Source of the DNA: an uncultured Pelagibacteraceae bacterium
Lineage (GTDB): Bacteria > Pseudomonadota > Alphaproteobacteria > Pelagibacterales > Pelagibacteraceae
Length of the DNA: 64,000 bases
Assembly (NCBI GenBank): GCA_902533445.1
Contig: CACALX010000005.1
Span: 1 to 64,000, forward strand
Direction of reading: 5' to 3'
In this document: positions 15,989-29,129 of the stretch, piece after piece
Layout: each line of letters opens with the position of its first letter
How positions within the stretch are numbered: the first letter of the stretch is position 1
Made by a program: the position numbers and the translations under genes
Notes under the pieces: model-generated
What the model was told of the DNA's origin: nothing
Databases searched by the model: none
The model's input: the letters and a program-made list of their open reading frames with translations, nothing else

Positions 15989-18900
15989 AAAAATATTAGT
16001 TGTGGGAGCTGGACCCATTATTATTGGTCAAGCATGTGAGTTTGATTACTCGGGAACACAAGCTTGTAAGGCATTAAAAGATGAGGGTTTTAAGGTAATA
16101 TTAATTAACTCAAATCCTGCAACAATTATGACTGACCCAGATGTAGCGGACAAAACTTATATTGAGCCCATAACATTAGAGGTTTTAGAAAAAATACTTA
16201 TCAAAGAAAAACCTGATGCAATTCTCCCTACAATGGGTGGTCAAACCGCGCTCAATCTTGCTATGGAAGCGGAAAAAAAAGGAATTTTAAAAAAATACAA
16301 GATTGAACTCATAGGTGCAAATTCTAAAGCAATTGCTAATGCAGAGGACAGGAAGAAATTTAGAAAAAATATGATTGATATTGGTTTAGATTTACCTAAA
16401 TCCGAGATCGTAAATAATATCAAACAAGCCTCTAGAGTTTTAAAAAAAATTGGTCTTCCTGCAATTATAAGACCTGCATTTACACTTGGGGGTCTTGGTG
16501 GTGGTATTGCTAAAAATAAAAAAGATTATTTAAAAATAATTAAAAATGGACTTCACGAGTCTCCAGTTAGCCAAGTATTGGTTGAAGAATGCTTGGAAGG
16601 TTGGAAAGAATTTGAGATGGAAGTGGTAAGAGATAAAAAAGATAACTGTATTATTATCTGTTCTATTGAAAATGTTGATCCTATGGGAATTCATACAGGA
16701 GACTCGGTTACTGTTGCCCCCGCACTAACACTTACCGATAAGGAATACCAGGTGATGAGAAATGCTTCCATTGCTTGTTTAAGAAAAATTGGAGTGGAAA
16801 CCGGTGGATCTAATGTTCAATTTGCAATCAATCCAAAAAATGGACGAATGGTTGTGATTGAAATGAACCCAAGAGTATCAAGATCTTCAGCACTCGCATC
16901 AAAAGCAACTGGTTTTCCAATTGCAAAGGTTGCAGCAAAACTTGCTGTTGGTTACACTTTAGATGAATTAAAAAACGAAATAACTAAAGTTACCCCAGCA
17001 TCCTTTGAACCTAGCATTGATTATGTGGTAACAAAAATTCCAAGATTTACTTTTGAAAAATTTTCAACCTCTCCTACAATATTAGGTACCTCAATGAAAT
17101 CAGTTGGGGAAGCAATGGCAATTGGTAGAAATTTTAAAGAGTCGCTTCAAAAAGCATTGGTTTCTCTTGAAACAGGTTTTTCAGGATTAGATAGAGTCCT
17201 TGATCTAAATAAAAAACAAATAGAAAAAAAACTTAAAGAAAATATTCCAAATAAACTACTTGTGGTTGCTGAAGCGTTAAGAAAGAAAATTGACTTAAAA
17301 AAAATATTCACATTATCTAAAATTGATCCATGGTTTTTAGAGCAAATTAAAGAAATCGTAGATAATGAAACTATGATCAAAAAGAGAGGTTTACCAAATG
17401 ATTTCGCTGAATTTAACAAAATAAAATCAATTGGCTTTTCTGATAAAAAACTTTCTGAATTGACCAAAACTTCTGAGGATATCATTAGAAGAAAAAGAAC
17501 AGCACTAAAAATTTTACCTGTATTTAAGAAAGTAGATACTTGTGCTGCTGAATTTAAATCTTTCACACCTTATATGTATTCAACATATCAACGAAATTTC
17601 TCTATTAATTCAGAGTGTGAGGCAGATCCATCTTCAAAGAAAAAAATTATAATTTTAGGAGGCGGTCCTAACAGAATAGGACAAGGTATAGAATTTGATT
17701 ATTGTTGCTGCCAGGCAAGTTTTTCTTTAAAGGATGCTGGTTTTGAAACAATCATGATTAATTGTAATCCTGAAACTGTCTCAACTGATTATGACACAAG
17801 TGATAGACTTTATTTTGAACCCTTAAAAGAAGAATATGTTTTTAATATTATTAAAAAAGAACAAGAAAAAGGTAATCTTGTTGGAATAATTGCACAGTTT
17901 GGTGGGCAAACACCAATAAAACTTGCAAAATTCTTACACGATCACAAACTTCCAATTCTAGGAACACAGTACACTTCTATAGATTTAGCTGAGGACAGAG
18001 ATCGATTTAGAAATTTGTTAGATAAACTTAAATTAAAACAAGCTGAAAGTGGGATAGCAAAAACATTCAAGCAAGCAATACAAATTTCTGAAAAAATTGG
18101 TTTACCTTTAATGGTGAGGCCTTCTTATGTATTGGGTGGAAGAGCAATGGAAATTGTTCATGAAAAAAGCCAACTTAAAAATTTTGTAGAAGAGGCTTTT
18201 AAGGCTGCTGAGGAAAATCCAATTTTAATCGATAAATTTATTGATCATGCAATGGAGGTTGATGTTGATGCCATCTCAGATGGAAAACAAGTTCATGTTG
18301 CAGGGATCATGCAACATATAGAGGAAGCTGGTATTCACTCTGGGGACTCTGCATGTAGTTTGCCTCCTGTGTCTATAAAACCATTCTTGATTAAAGAAAT
18401 AGAGAACCAAACCAAGAAATTAGCATTAGCTTTAAAAGTTAAAGGTTTCATGAATATTCAGTACGCAATTAAAAAAGACGAAATTTACGTAATTGAGGTT
18501 AATCCTCGAGCAAGTCGAACAGTGCCATTTGTATCAAAAGCAAAAGGATTACCACTTGCAAAAATTGCATCGCGTGTGATGGCTGGTGAAAAATTATCTA
18601 AATTTAATTTAAAAGATAAATCGAGAGGGATGTATGCAGTTAAAGAAGCTGTATTTCCTTTTAATAAATTTCCTAATAGTGATTTGCTTTTAGGTCCTGA
18701 AATGAAATCAACAGGCGAAGTAATGGGATTTGATAAAAACTTTGGAATGGCATTTGCAAAAAGCCAAATAGCCTCGTCTAATTCTTTACCAAAAGATGGA
18801 TTAGCATTTATTTCTTTGAAGGATAGTCACAAAGATGAAGGAATAGGTTTAGCTAAAGAATTAATTAAATTAAATTTTACACTTTGTGCAACTCGAGGAA

Positions 18901-19190
18901 CAGCTGAATACATTAGAAAACATGGGATGAAATGCAGAATTATTAATAAAGTCAGTAGTGGTTCCCCTCATATTGTTGATGTGTTAGACTCTAAAAAAAT
19001 TGGTCTAGTTATTAATACTGGTGGCGGAAATACTGAACATAGATTAAATGATGCTATAGCCCTTAGAAGAGGGACACTTAAAAATAAAGTTCCTTATTGC
19101 ACCAATATGTCGACAGCTCTAGCATGTTTAGAGGCCATTAAATCACTTAAAACAAAGAAATTAGAGGTTACTTCGCTACAGGATATATAA
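15966..19190 (+). CDS. carB: Carbamoyl-phosphate synthase large subunit CarB
   Basis: CarB makes carbamoyl phosphate from bicarbonate, ammonia and two ATP. It has two homologous ATP-grasp halves, each with its pre-ATP-grasp motif ([20 protein letters not shown] and [20 protein letters not shown]), plus [14 protein letters not shown] and [16 protein letters not shown], and a C-terminal MGS-like allosteric domain ([24 protein letters not shown]). At 1074 residues it is full length. It overlaps carA by 23 bases, consistent with tight coupling of the two subunits. Confidence 0.98.
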   Translation: MPKRKDIKKILVVGAGPIIIGQACEFDYSGTQACKALKDEGFKVILINSNPATIMTDPDVADKTYIEPITLEVLEKILIKEKPDAILPTMGGQTALNLAMEAEKKGILKKYKIELIGANSKAIANAEDRKKFRKNMIDIGLDLPKSEIVNNIKQASRVLKKIGLPAIIRPAFTLGGLGGGIAKNKKDYLKIIKNGLHESPVSQVLVEECLEGWKEFEMEVVRDKKDNCIIICSIENVDPMGIHTGDSVTVAPALTLTDKEYQVMRNASIACLRKIGVETGGSNVQFAINPKNGRMVVIEMNPRVSRSSALASKATGFPIAKVAAKLAVGYTLDELKNEITKVTPASFEPSIDYVVTKIPRFTFEKFSTSPTILGTSMKSVGEAMAIGRNFKESLQKALVSLETGFSGLDRVLDLNKKQIEKKLKENIPNKLLVVAEALRKKIDLKKIFTLSKIDPWFLEQIKEIVDNETMIKKRGLPNDFAEFNKIKSIGFSDKKLSELTKTSEDIIRRKRTALKILPVFKKVDTCAAEFKSFTPYMYSTYQRNFSINSECEADPSSKKKIIILGGGPNRIGQGIEFDYCCCQASFSLKDAGFETIMINCNPETVSTDYDTSDRLYFEPLKEEYVFNIIKKEQEKGNLVGIIAQFGGQTPIKLAKFLHDHKLPILGTQYTSIDLAEDRDRFRNLLDKLKLKQAESGIAKTFKQAIQISEKIGLPLMVRPSYVLGGRAMEIVHEKSQLKNFVEEAFKAAEENPILIDKFIDHAMEVDVDAISDGKQVHVAGIMQHIEEAGIHSGDSACSLPPVSIKPFLIKEIENQTKKLALALKVKGFMNIQYAIKKDEIYVIEVNPRASRTVPFVSKAKGLPLAKIASRVMAGEKLSKFNLKDKSRGMYAVKEAVFPFNKFPNSDLLLGPEMKSTGEVMGFDKNFGMAFAKSQIASSNSLPKDGLAFISLKDSHKDEGIGLAKELIKLNFTLCATRGTAEYIRKHGMKCRIINKVSSGSPHIVDVLDSKKIGLVINTGGGNTEHRLNDAIALRRGTLKNKVPYCTNMSTALACLEAIKSLKTKKLEVTSLQDI

Positions 19191-19193
19191 ATT

Positions 19194-20639
19194 TTATACA
19201 TCGACAATTAACGTGTCTTTGGATCCTCCACCTTGAGAACTATTGACAATTGTGCTTCCTTTTCTGAGTGCAACTCTTGTTAATCCACCCGTGCTCACAT
19301 AAGTAGTTTTTCCACTTAGAACAAACGGCCTTAAATCAAGATGTCTAGGCTCAATATCATTTTCGGTAATTGTTGGTGCTGTTGAGAGAGTTTCAAGTGG
19401 TTGTGCAATATACTCTCTTGGATTTTTTTTAATTTTGGCAATTACTTCATCTCTTTCTTTTTTATCTGCTTTAGGGCCTATCATTATTCCATAACCACCT
19501 GAAGCATTGGCGGGTTTCACAACTAACTTAGAGATATTTTCAATTACATAGTTTCTTTCATTTTTATTATGACATAAGTAGGTTTCTACCTGGTTCAAGA
19601 TTGGCTGTTCACCAAGGTAATAAACAATCATTTTATTAACATAAGAGTAAACTACTTTGTCATCAGCTACTCCAGTGCCTATAGCATTAATTATACCAAC
19701 ATTTCCTTTACGCCAGCTCTTAAATAATCCCGGCACTCCTATCAGTGAACCTTTGAAAAATACTTTTGGATCTAAAAAATTATCATCAAGACGTCTGTAT
19801 ATACAATCAACCTTAAGGGGGCCTTTGACAGTTTTCATGTAAACAATATCGTTCTCAACAAATAAATCTTTTCCTTCGACTAAAGCAATACCCATCTGTT
19901 CAGCCAAGAAAGAGTGTTCAAAATAAGCAGAATTAAATATACCAGGTGTTAAAACTACCATATGTGGGTTTACTTTTTTTTTTGGGATACATTCAACCAT
20001 ACAATTGTATAGTTTATTTGTATATTGATGAATTGATGCAACTTTATATCTTGTAAATAATTCAGGAAATACATCTCGCATCACCATTCTGTTTTCGAGC
20101 ATGTAAGATACACCTGAAGGTACTCTTAGATTGTCCTCTAAAACTAAATAATCACCATTGGTATTTCTTATTAAATCAACCCCAGAGATATTTGACCAAG
20201 CTTTGTGTTTAGGAGAAAACCCTTCGCATTCTTTTACATAAAAGGGAGAATTAAAAATAATTTCTCTTGGAATGATTTTATCTTTGAATATTTTTTTTTG
20301 ATTATAAACATCATCAATAAATAAATTTAAAGCCTTTACTCGCTGCTTTAAACCTTTTGAGACTTTGTTCCATTGTGTTTTTGGGATTATTCTTGGAATT
20401 ATATCAAGAGGCCATTTTTTTTCTTCTGCTCTATTATTGGCAGCATATACTCTGAAATTTATGCCTCTAGCACTTATGGTACTCTGACAATTTTTTTCAA
20501 TTTCTTGAAGTTTTTTTTTACCGTATCTCTCTAAAATTGATGAAATTATTGTAGCGTGCTTTCGAAGTTTATTATCTTTGGTAAAATAACCGTCATAAGC
20601 ATGTTTTGAATTATAATTTTTCCACAGCTTTGTAACCAT
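19194..20639 (-). CDS. Circularly permuted ATP-grasp type 2 protein (COG2308/DUF407 family)
   Basis: The 481-residue protein shows the family markers GINFRVYAANNRAEEKKWPLD, SGVDLIRNTNGDYLVLEDNL, RVPSGVSYMLENR, VVKPANASGGYGIMIGP and the end GGLTRVALRKGS...NSSQGGGSKDT. Members are predicted ATP-dependent carboxylate-amine ligases; the substrate is unknown. In many bacteria the gene clusters with an alpha-E (DUF403) protein, a transglutaminase-like protein and the Anbu proteasome homologue. Here it is divergent from an Anbu-type gene across 113 bases, while the other two partners are absent. It is convergent with carB, with 3 bases between them. Confidence 0.92.
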   Translation of the reverse strand: MVTKLWKNYNSKHAYDGYFTKDNKLRKHATIISSILERYGKKKLQEIEKNCQSTISARGINFRVYAANNRAEEKKWPLDIIPRIIPKTQWNKVSKGLKQRVKALNLFIDDVYNQKKIFKDKIIPREIIFNSPFYVKECEGFSPKHKAWSNISGVDLIRNTNGDYLVLEDNLRVPSGVSYMLENRMVMRDVFPELFTRYKVASIHQYTNKLYNCMVECIPKKKVNPHMVVLTPGIFNSAYFEHSFLAEQMGIALVEGKDLFVENDIVYMKTVKGPLKVDCIYRRLDDNFLDPKVFFKGSLIGVPGLFKSWRKGNVGIINAIGTGVADDKVVYSYVNKMIVYYLGEQPILNQVETYLCHNKNERNYVIENISKLVVKPANASGGYGIMIGPKADKKERDEVIAKIKKNPREYIAQPLETLSTAPTITENDIEPRHLDLRPFVLSGKTTYVSTGGLTRVALRKGSTIVNSSQGGGSKDTLIVDV

Positions 20640-20725
20640 AATAATTTAGTGTTTAATACTTAGATAAAATAAGCAAATGCATATTGCATATATCTGTTAT
20701 GCTTTTAATTGATTATGAAAAAATG

Positions 20726-20745
20726 TAATAATTAACTAATTATTA
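20726..20745. promoter_or_regulatory. Perfect 9-base inverted repeat before the Anbu-type gene
   Basis: TAATAATTA-AC-TAATTATTA (20726-20745) is a perfect dyad with a 2-base centre. It ends at the Shine-Dalgarno sequence AAGGTGAG of the downstream gene (ATG at 20753), inside the only divergent spacer between the ATP-grasp and Anbu genes. It could be an operator or a hairpin affecting ribosome access; being all A/T except the centre, chance is possible. Confidence 0.4.
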
Positions 20746-20752
20746 AGGTGAG

Positions 20753-21478
20753 ATGACTTACTGTATAGGTATTAAAACAAATGACGGTCTTGTTTTTGCT
20801 TCAGACTCAAGAACAAATGCTGGATTAGATAATGTAAATATTTATTCTAAAATGATGACTCACGACGTAGGTGATCGAACTATTGTAATTGTAACATCAG
20901 GAAATTTAGGAACATCTCAAGCAGTTTTTAAATCAATTGAAAAAGATTTAAAAAGTTCATCGGGTATAATTAATTTAAATACTTGTAGCGATTTTGAACA
21001 AATAGCATCTTATGTTGGTTCACTAAATATTGAACACTCAGCACCTCAAGGAATAAATACTGATAATGTTTTGTTAGGTTCTACTTTTATTGTTGGAGGG
21101 CAGATAAAAGGCCAGCAACATGAATTATATTTAGTTTATCCCCAAGGTAATTACATAAGACCAGCTGATAGTAAACCATACCTTGTAATCGGAGAGGTAA
21201 AATATGGAAAACCAATTCTTGATAGAGTTATAAAGCCAACTGTTTCAATTGGTGATGCATCACGTTGCGCTCTGATTTCAATGGATTCTACACTAAAAAG
21301 TGATCTTACTGTTGGACCTCCAATTGATTTTGCAGTTCTTAAAAAAGACGCTGATAATCTATCTACACTTGAATGTTTAAATGTTACAGACGAGAATTAT
21401 TCAAAAGTCTGTAATCAATGGTCAGAGGGAATTTTTAAAGTTTTTGACTCTTTTCCAAGATTTGATTGGGAAAAATGA
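20753..21478 (+). CDS. Anbu-type proteasome homologue (predicted Ntn hydrolase, COG3484)
   Basis: The 241-residue protein starts MTYCIGIKTNDGLVFASDSR and matches Anbu, the bacterial relative of the proteasome beta subunit. Removal of the initiator Met would expose Thr1. Counting from that Thr, Asp falls at 17 and Lys at 32 (NIYSKM), which fits the Thr-Asp-Lys catalytic set of proteasome-like hydrolases. Later landmarks include LGSTFIVGGQIKG and SIGDASRCALISMDSTLKSDLTVGPP. No physiological substrate is established for the family. A good Shine-Dalgarno sequence (AAGGTGAG) precedes the ATG. The gene is divergent from the ATP-grasp gene, a known Anbu partner. Confidence 0.93.
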   Translation: MTYCIGIKTNDGLVFASDSRTNAGLDNVNIYSKMMTHDVGDRTIVIVTSGNLGTSQAVFKSIEKDLKSSSGIINLNTCSDFEQIASYVGSLNIEHSAPQGINTDNVLLGSTFIVGGQIKGQQHELYLVYPQGNYIRPADSKPYLVIGEVKYGKPILDRVIKPTVSIGDASRCALISMDSTLKSDLTVGPPIDFAVLKKDADNLSTLECLNVTDENYSKVCNQWSEGIFKVFDSFPRFDWEK

Positions 21479-21481
21479 AAA

Positions 21482-22144
21482 TTATTCAACTTTCCAATCA
21501 GTTTCGAAAGTAACATAATTTACTTGCAAGCATCTTCTCTCTTTAAGAATTTTCTTTTTTTCCATTCCATGCCAGGTGTTTGGACCACTGGTAAAAAGAT
21601 ACCCATAATTATTTCTATAAGGTAAAGTTTTAACTTTCTCTAACTTTTCGTTATAAAAATCTGTACCCAAATCCTCAGACTCATTGGTATTATTGACGAA
21701 TATCAAACCTGACATTAATTTTTCTTTAATATCACAATGAGGTTTTAACCAAAATCCCTCTCGGTCACAAATAACTTCAACTCTTACATATGAATTTGAT
21801 AAGTCCCTGCCAATCATTTCAGAAATTGTTTTATGTGTCTCTTTAGATTGCAATTCGTTAATAAATTTAACTAGATGTGGAAACTGTGTAGCATTCTCTT
21901 TAGATACAAAGCATCTAAATTTTATTGCTTTACCTCCTGAGGCAATCCCCTCTCGGAATTCTGCACCACCACCATCAATTGCTCTTGTCCCATCATATGA
22001 CAGATTTAGTTTAGTTAAATCAGGAATATCTGCTTTAATTATTTCTTCAATTGAACCTTCACTTAGTGCATCACTATATTCCCAATGATCAAAAGGAATT
22101 TCATATTTTATTGAATTATTTTTTATAGAATTTAAAAATGACAT
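21482..22144 (-). CDS. Putative 2-oxoglutarate/Fe(II)-dependent oxygenase-like protein
   Basis: The 220-residue protein carries a possible 2-His-1-carboxylate site: LKPHCDIKEKLMSGLIFVN (HxD) followed about 60 residues later by SGPNTWHGMEKKKILKERRCLQVNYV (second His plus a basic pair for 2-oxoglutarate). The order and spacing suit the double-stranded beta-helix oxygenases. The substrate cannot be predicted. It overlaps the ELM1-like gene upstream by one base (TAATG), so the two are probably co-transcribed; the partner suggests, weakly, a cell-envelope or glycan role. It is convergent with the Anbu-type gene, 3 bases apart. Confidence 0.6.
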   Translation of the reverse strand: MSFLNSIKNNSIKYEIPFDHWEYSDALSEGSIEEIIKADIPDLTKLNLSYDGTRAIDGGGAEFREGIASGGKAIKFRCFVSKENATQFPHLVKFINELQSKETHKTISEMIGRDLSNSYVRVEVICDREGFWLKPHCDIKEKLMSGLIFVNNTNESEDLGTDFYNEKLEKVKTLPYRNNYGYLFTSGPNTWHGMEKKKILKERRCLQVNYVTFETDWKVE

Positions 22145-23088
22145 TAAGATTGAATTTTTTCTCTTATAAGTTTTGCTACTCTATTAGTTTCAGTTAACTT
22201 TTCATAGTTCCAAATTTCAACTTCTTCTCCTAAGTTTCTTGTTATATTTAGTTCTCTAAATAGGTTTCTGAATTTTTGAAATCTTTTGTCATTTTTTTTT
22301 GGTAAAATATTTGCAACATATATGGGCTTACCAGTCAAAGCAGCTTCCGAAATCATTGAGCTTGAATCGCAAGTAACCACTATATTTTCTGATATTGCAA
22401 GTGCAGATAAGTATGCTTTTTTATCTATATCCATTATTATAGTGTGATTTTCACCAAAAAATTCTTTTGCATAGTGAATAGTGTTTATTGGTGTTCTCAT
22501 TGATGGAATGACTACTAATTGAAAATTATGTTTCTTCATTAATTTATAAAACATTGAGAAAATATGCTTCATATTCTTAGTTGAATAATCATAATATTTT
22601 GTTGGCCCCCCCAAAATTAAGGCCCATATTTTTCTGTTATCTTTTTTAATAAAAGAGTTCAAATATTCTTTATTTTCTGAAATTTCTTCCTCTGTTAAGT
22701 AATGAATTGCTCCCTTTGTACTTATAACATTATCTCCTTCTATTGCATCGTGCTCTGGTGCAACAATAAAATCAAAATGCTTAAAGTCTACTTTTGGATC
22801 TTGAATATGAATATTGAAAATTTTTTTATTAGAAATACTTTTTAAGTGAATTGAAGGAATAACACTTTTTCTTCCACACGAAATTATTAAATCAAAATCT
22901 GTTTGATCTATTTTTTTATAAACTGTTTGTGAAATTGGGGAAAATCTTGGTGGGATAATCTTCCAAATATTATTTGTTTCAACCTTACAGTGAATAAAAT
23001 CAATATCAAGAGCTTTAGCCAAACCTTCTACTTGGCTGATCATTCCGTGCATACCTTGTGTTAATAATAAACCTTTTAATTTAGACAT
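22144..23088 (-). CDS. ELM1/GtrOC1-family protein (DUF1022)
   Basis: The 314-residue protein has the layout of the ELM1-like family, glycosyltransferase-B-like proteins named after the plant mitochondrial fission factor: GMHGMISQVEGLAKAL near the N terminus, LIISCGRKSVIPSI, NIHIQDPKVDFKHFDFIVAPEHD, GGPTKYYDYS, and VTCDSSSMISEAALTGKPIYV. The last segment resembles the nucleotide-sugar site of GT-B enzymes. The biochemical role in bacteria is not settled. It is divergent from trxB with only 21 bases between start codons. Confidence 0.82.
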   Translation of the reverse strand: MSKLKGLLLTQGMHGMISQVEGLAKALDIDFIHCKVETNNIWKIIPPRFSPISQTVYKKIDQTDFDLIISCGRKSVIPSIHLKSISNKKIFNIHIQDPKVDFKHFDFIVAPEHDAIEGDNVISTKGAIHYLTEEEISENKEYLNSFIKKDNRKIWALILGGPTKYYDYSTKNMKHIFSMFYKLMKKHNFQLVVIPSMRTPINTIHYAKEFFGENHTIIMDIDKKAYLSALAISENIVVTCDSSSMISEAALTGKPIYVANILPKKNDKRFQKFRNLFRELNITRNLGEEVEIWNYEKLTETNRVAKLIREKIQS

Positions 23089-23109
23089 TTATCACTATAT
23101 AGCTTTCAT

Positions 23110-24057
23110 ATGAGTCAAAATCCAACTAAACACACAAAAGTGTTAATAATTGGATCTGGTCCTGCCGGATATACAGCAGCTGTTTATGCTGCACGAGCAA
23201 TGTTAAATCCTATCCTTGTTCACGGAGCTCAACCAGGTGGACAATTAACAACAACAACTGATGTAGAAAATTTTCCAGGATTTGCAGATGTAATTCAAGG
23301 ACCGTGGTTAATGGATCAAATGAGAGATCAAGCTAAAGCTGTTGGAACAGAAATGATTGAAGATCATATCGGCTCAGTAAATTTAAAATCTACACCATTT
23401 GAAGCTGTGGGTGATAGTGGACAAAAATATACTGCAGATAGCATAATTATTTCAACAGGTGCTCAAGCAAGATGGTTAAATATAAAATCTGAGCAAGAAT
23501 TTAGAGGATTTGGAGTTTCAGCATGTGCCACATGTGATGGTTTCTTTTTTAAAGATAAAGAAGTTGCTGTAGTTGGAGGTGGTAATGCTGCAGTGGAAGA
23601 AGCCATGTTTCTTACAAAATTTGCATCAAAAGTAAAATTAATTCACAGAAGAAATAGTTTAAGAGCTGAAAAGATGCTTCAAAAGAAATTGATGGAAAAT
23701 AAGAAAATTGAAATTGTTTGGGACTCTGTAGTTGAGGATGTTTTAGGGGATAGTGAACCCAAAAATGTTAAAGGGATAAAAATTAAAAATTTAAAAACTG
23801 ATAAAACTGAAGAATTAAAACTCGATGGAGTATTTATAGCGATTGGTCACGATCCAGCTACTTCTTTATTCAAGGATCAATTAGATATGGATAACGAAGG
23901 TTACTTAATTACAAAACCAGACTCAACTGAGACTAATGTTCCAGGTGTTTATGCTGCAGGGGATGTCAAAGATAAAACCTTTAGACAAGCAGTTACAGCT
24001 GCGGGAATGGGTTGTATGGCAGCTTTAGAGGCTGAAAAACATCTTTCTCATAATTAA
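23110..24057 (+). CDS. trxB: Thioredoxin reductase TrxB
   Basis: TrxB reduces thioredoxin with NADPH. It has the FAD site IIGSGPAGYTAAVYAARA, the redox-active ACATCDGFFF motif near residue 138, the NADPH site VVGGGNAAVEEAMFL, the pair HRRNSLRAEK and the C-terminal FAD motif GVYAAGDVKDKTFRQAVTAAGMG. Length of 315 residues is standard. The stop overlaps the start of the next SDR gene by one base. Confidence 0.97.
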   Translation: MSQNPTKHTKVLIIGSGPAGYTAAVYAARAMLNPILVHGAQPGGQLTTTTDVENFPGFADVIQGPWLMDQMRDQAKAVGTEMIEDHIGSVNLKSTPFEAVGDSGQKYTADSIIISTGAQARWLNIKSEQEFRGFGVSACATCDGFFFKDKEVAVVGGGNAAVEEAMFLTKFASKVKLIHRRNSLRAEKMLQKKLMENKKIEIVWDSVVEDVLGDSEPKNVKGIKIKNLKTDKTEELKLDGVFIAIGHDPATSLFKDQLDMDNEGYLITKPDSTETNVPGVYAAGDVKDKTFRQAVTAAGMGCMAALEAEKHLSHN

Positions 24058-25079
24058 TGCCTGCAAAAGTACTTCTTACTGGAATAAGTGGATGGATAGC
24101 TAAACATACTGCAATAGAATTATTAAATTCTGGCTATGAAGTTTTAGGGACGATAAGAAATAATAGTTTAATTGACCAAACAAAAGAAACTATATCTAAG
24201 TACGCTCCAATAGATAATTTATCATTTGTTGAATTAGATCTTTTAAAAGATGATGGATGGAATAAAGCGGCTCAAGGCTGCAAATATATACTACACATTG
24301 CTTCACCTTTCCCTTACAAAGTTTCAAACAATAGAGATAGATTATTGGCACCTGCAGTTGATGGAACATTGAGAGTTTTAAATGCTGGTATTAATGCAAA
24401 TGTAGATCAGATAATTAAAACTTCTTCAATTGTTGCTATGTTTAGAAAACCAAATAGAAGCAACCCTTACACGTTTGGTGAAAATGATTGGACCGATGAA
24501 AATTGGACTAAGGGAGTAACTGACTACTTTTTATCAAAAACAAAAGCTGAAAGACTTGCTTGGGAATTAATGGAAAGCAAAGAATTAAAAAATAAATTTA
24601 CTACTATTTGTCCTGGTGGAGTATTTGGTGATGCGCTCGATAAAAAAGGAGGAACTTCAATTGAATATGTTAGACAGTTTCTAAAAGGCAAATTTCCAGC
24701 AGCACCCAAATGGGGAGTTTTAATTTCTGATGTCAAAGATGTAGCAAAAGCACACGTTGCATGTATTGGTAATAATAATGTTGGTGGAAGAAGATTAATT
24801 GTTGGTAAAGAAGTAAAAACATTAATTGAACTTTCTCAAATAATGGCTGAAGCAATGCCAGAGTATGCAAAAAAACTTCCAAAAAAACAGCTACCGAATT
24901 TTATGGTCACATTGTTTAGTTACTTGGACTCGAGTGCCAAAACAATGATCCCAGACCTTGAGATTACAATGCAAACTGACACCACATATGCTGAGGATTT
25001 GTTGGGGTTAAAATTTAAACCTGCAAAAGGTTGTATGGCTGAAACTGCTAGATCAGTCGTTAGATTAGGTCTTGTTTGA
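24057..25079 (+). CDS. NAD(P)-dependent epimerase/dehydratase family protein (extended SDR)
   Basis: The 340-residue protein resembles the dihydroflavonol-reductase-like extended SDR group: nucleotide site TGISGWIAKHTAIELL, IASPFP, the KTSSIVAM strand and the catalytic pair in YFLSKTKAERLAW (YxxxK). The later segment ICPGGVFGDALDKKGGTS is typical of this group. The substrate is unknown. It follows trxB with a one-base TAATG overlap and is convergent with the next gene, overlapping by 15 bases. Confidence 0.87.
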   Translation: MPAKVLLTGISGWIAKHTAIELLNSGYEVLGTIRNNSLIDQTKETISKYAPIDNLSFVELDLLKDDGWNKAAQGCKYILHIASPFPYKVSNNRDRLLAPAVDGTLRVLNAGINANVDQIIKTSSIVAMFRKPNRSNPYTFGENDWTDENWTKGVTDYFLSKTKAERLAWELMESKELKNKFTTICPGGVFGDALDKKGGTSIEYVRQFLKGKFPAAPKWGVLISDVKDVAKAHVACIGNNNVGGRRLIVGKEVKTLIELSQIMAEAMPEYAKKLPKKQLPNFMVTLFSYLDSSAKTMIPDLEITMQTDTTYAEDLLGLKFKPAKGCMAETARSVVRLGLV

Positions 25080-25727
25080 AGTTAATTCAACTATTTCATC
25101 AGATTCAAAAATAGTTTTTTCTAAATTTTCATTAGCAATTTTTATCATAACTTTCGCAACTGTTGCTGAATGGATAGGTTTCATTTTCTTTAGAGGCCCT
25201 AAAAATAGAGGAGATAATATTTTAAATACAAAAATTCCTATTTTCTCACCTACTCTCTTTTCTTTTCTATAACCAAGTAAAAAAGAAGGTCTCATAACTC
25301 CAAGTTTTAAAAAGTTAAGTCTTTTTAACTCTTCTTCAACTAATCCTTTAAATTTTAAATAATCTCCTGAACTTTTTGGATCTGCATAACCAGAAGAAAC
25401 AAAAACAAATGAATTTACTAAATTTGATTTTGCTATTTGAGCAACTTGTTTTGGAACTTCAAGTTCTACTCTCTTGTACTCATCTTTATCTGGTGAATTT
25501 TTCTTTGTAGTTCCAATACAAAAGAAACAATCATCACCTTTAATATCTTCAATATGATTTTCTAGATTATTAAAATCTGTTTTTACAATTTCAATTTTTG
25601 GGTCATCTATTGCATGAGCAGAACGAACAAATAATTTAATTTTAGAGTAGTTTTTATTTTGAATTAATTGATCTAAAACATGACCTCCGACTAATCCTGT
25701 TGAGCCAAATATTAATGCTGTTTTCAC
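25065..25727 (-). CDS. NAD(P)H-binding protein, HTATIP2/TIP30-like (atypical SDR)
   Basis: The 220-residue protein has the nucleotide motif ALIFGSTGLVGGHVLDQLI, CFFCIGTTKKN, SFVFVSSGYADPKSS and GVMRPSFLLGYRKEKRVGE, which match the TIP30/HTATIP2-like atypical short-chain dehydrogenases. An active-site-like YLKFK is present. The substrate is not predictable. It lies 3 bases after the aminotransferase, on the same strand, and overlaps the 3' end of the plus-strand SDR by 15 bases. Confidence 0.82.
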   Translation of the reverse strand: MKTALIFGSTGLVGGHVLDQLIQNKNYSKIKLFVRSAHAIDDPKIEIVKTDFNNLENHIEDIKGDDCFFCIGTTKKNSPDKDEYKRVELEVPKQVAQIAKSNLVNSFVFVSSGYADPKSSGDYLKFKGLVEEELKRLNFLKLGVMRPSFLLGYRKEKRVGEKIGIFVFKILSPLFLGPLKKMKPIHSATVAKVMIKIANENLEKTIFESDEIVELTSNKT

Positions 25728-25730
25728 TTC

Positions 25731-29110
<3,380 letters not shown>

Positions 29111-29129
<19 letters not shown>

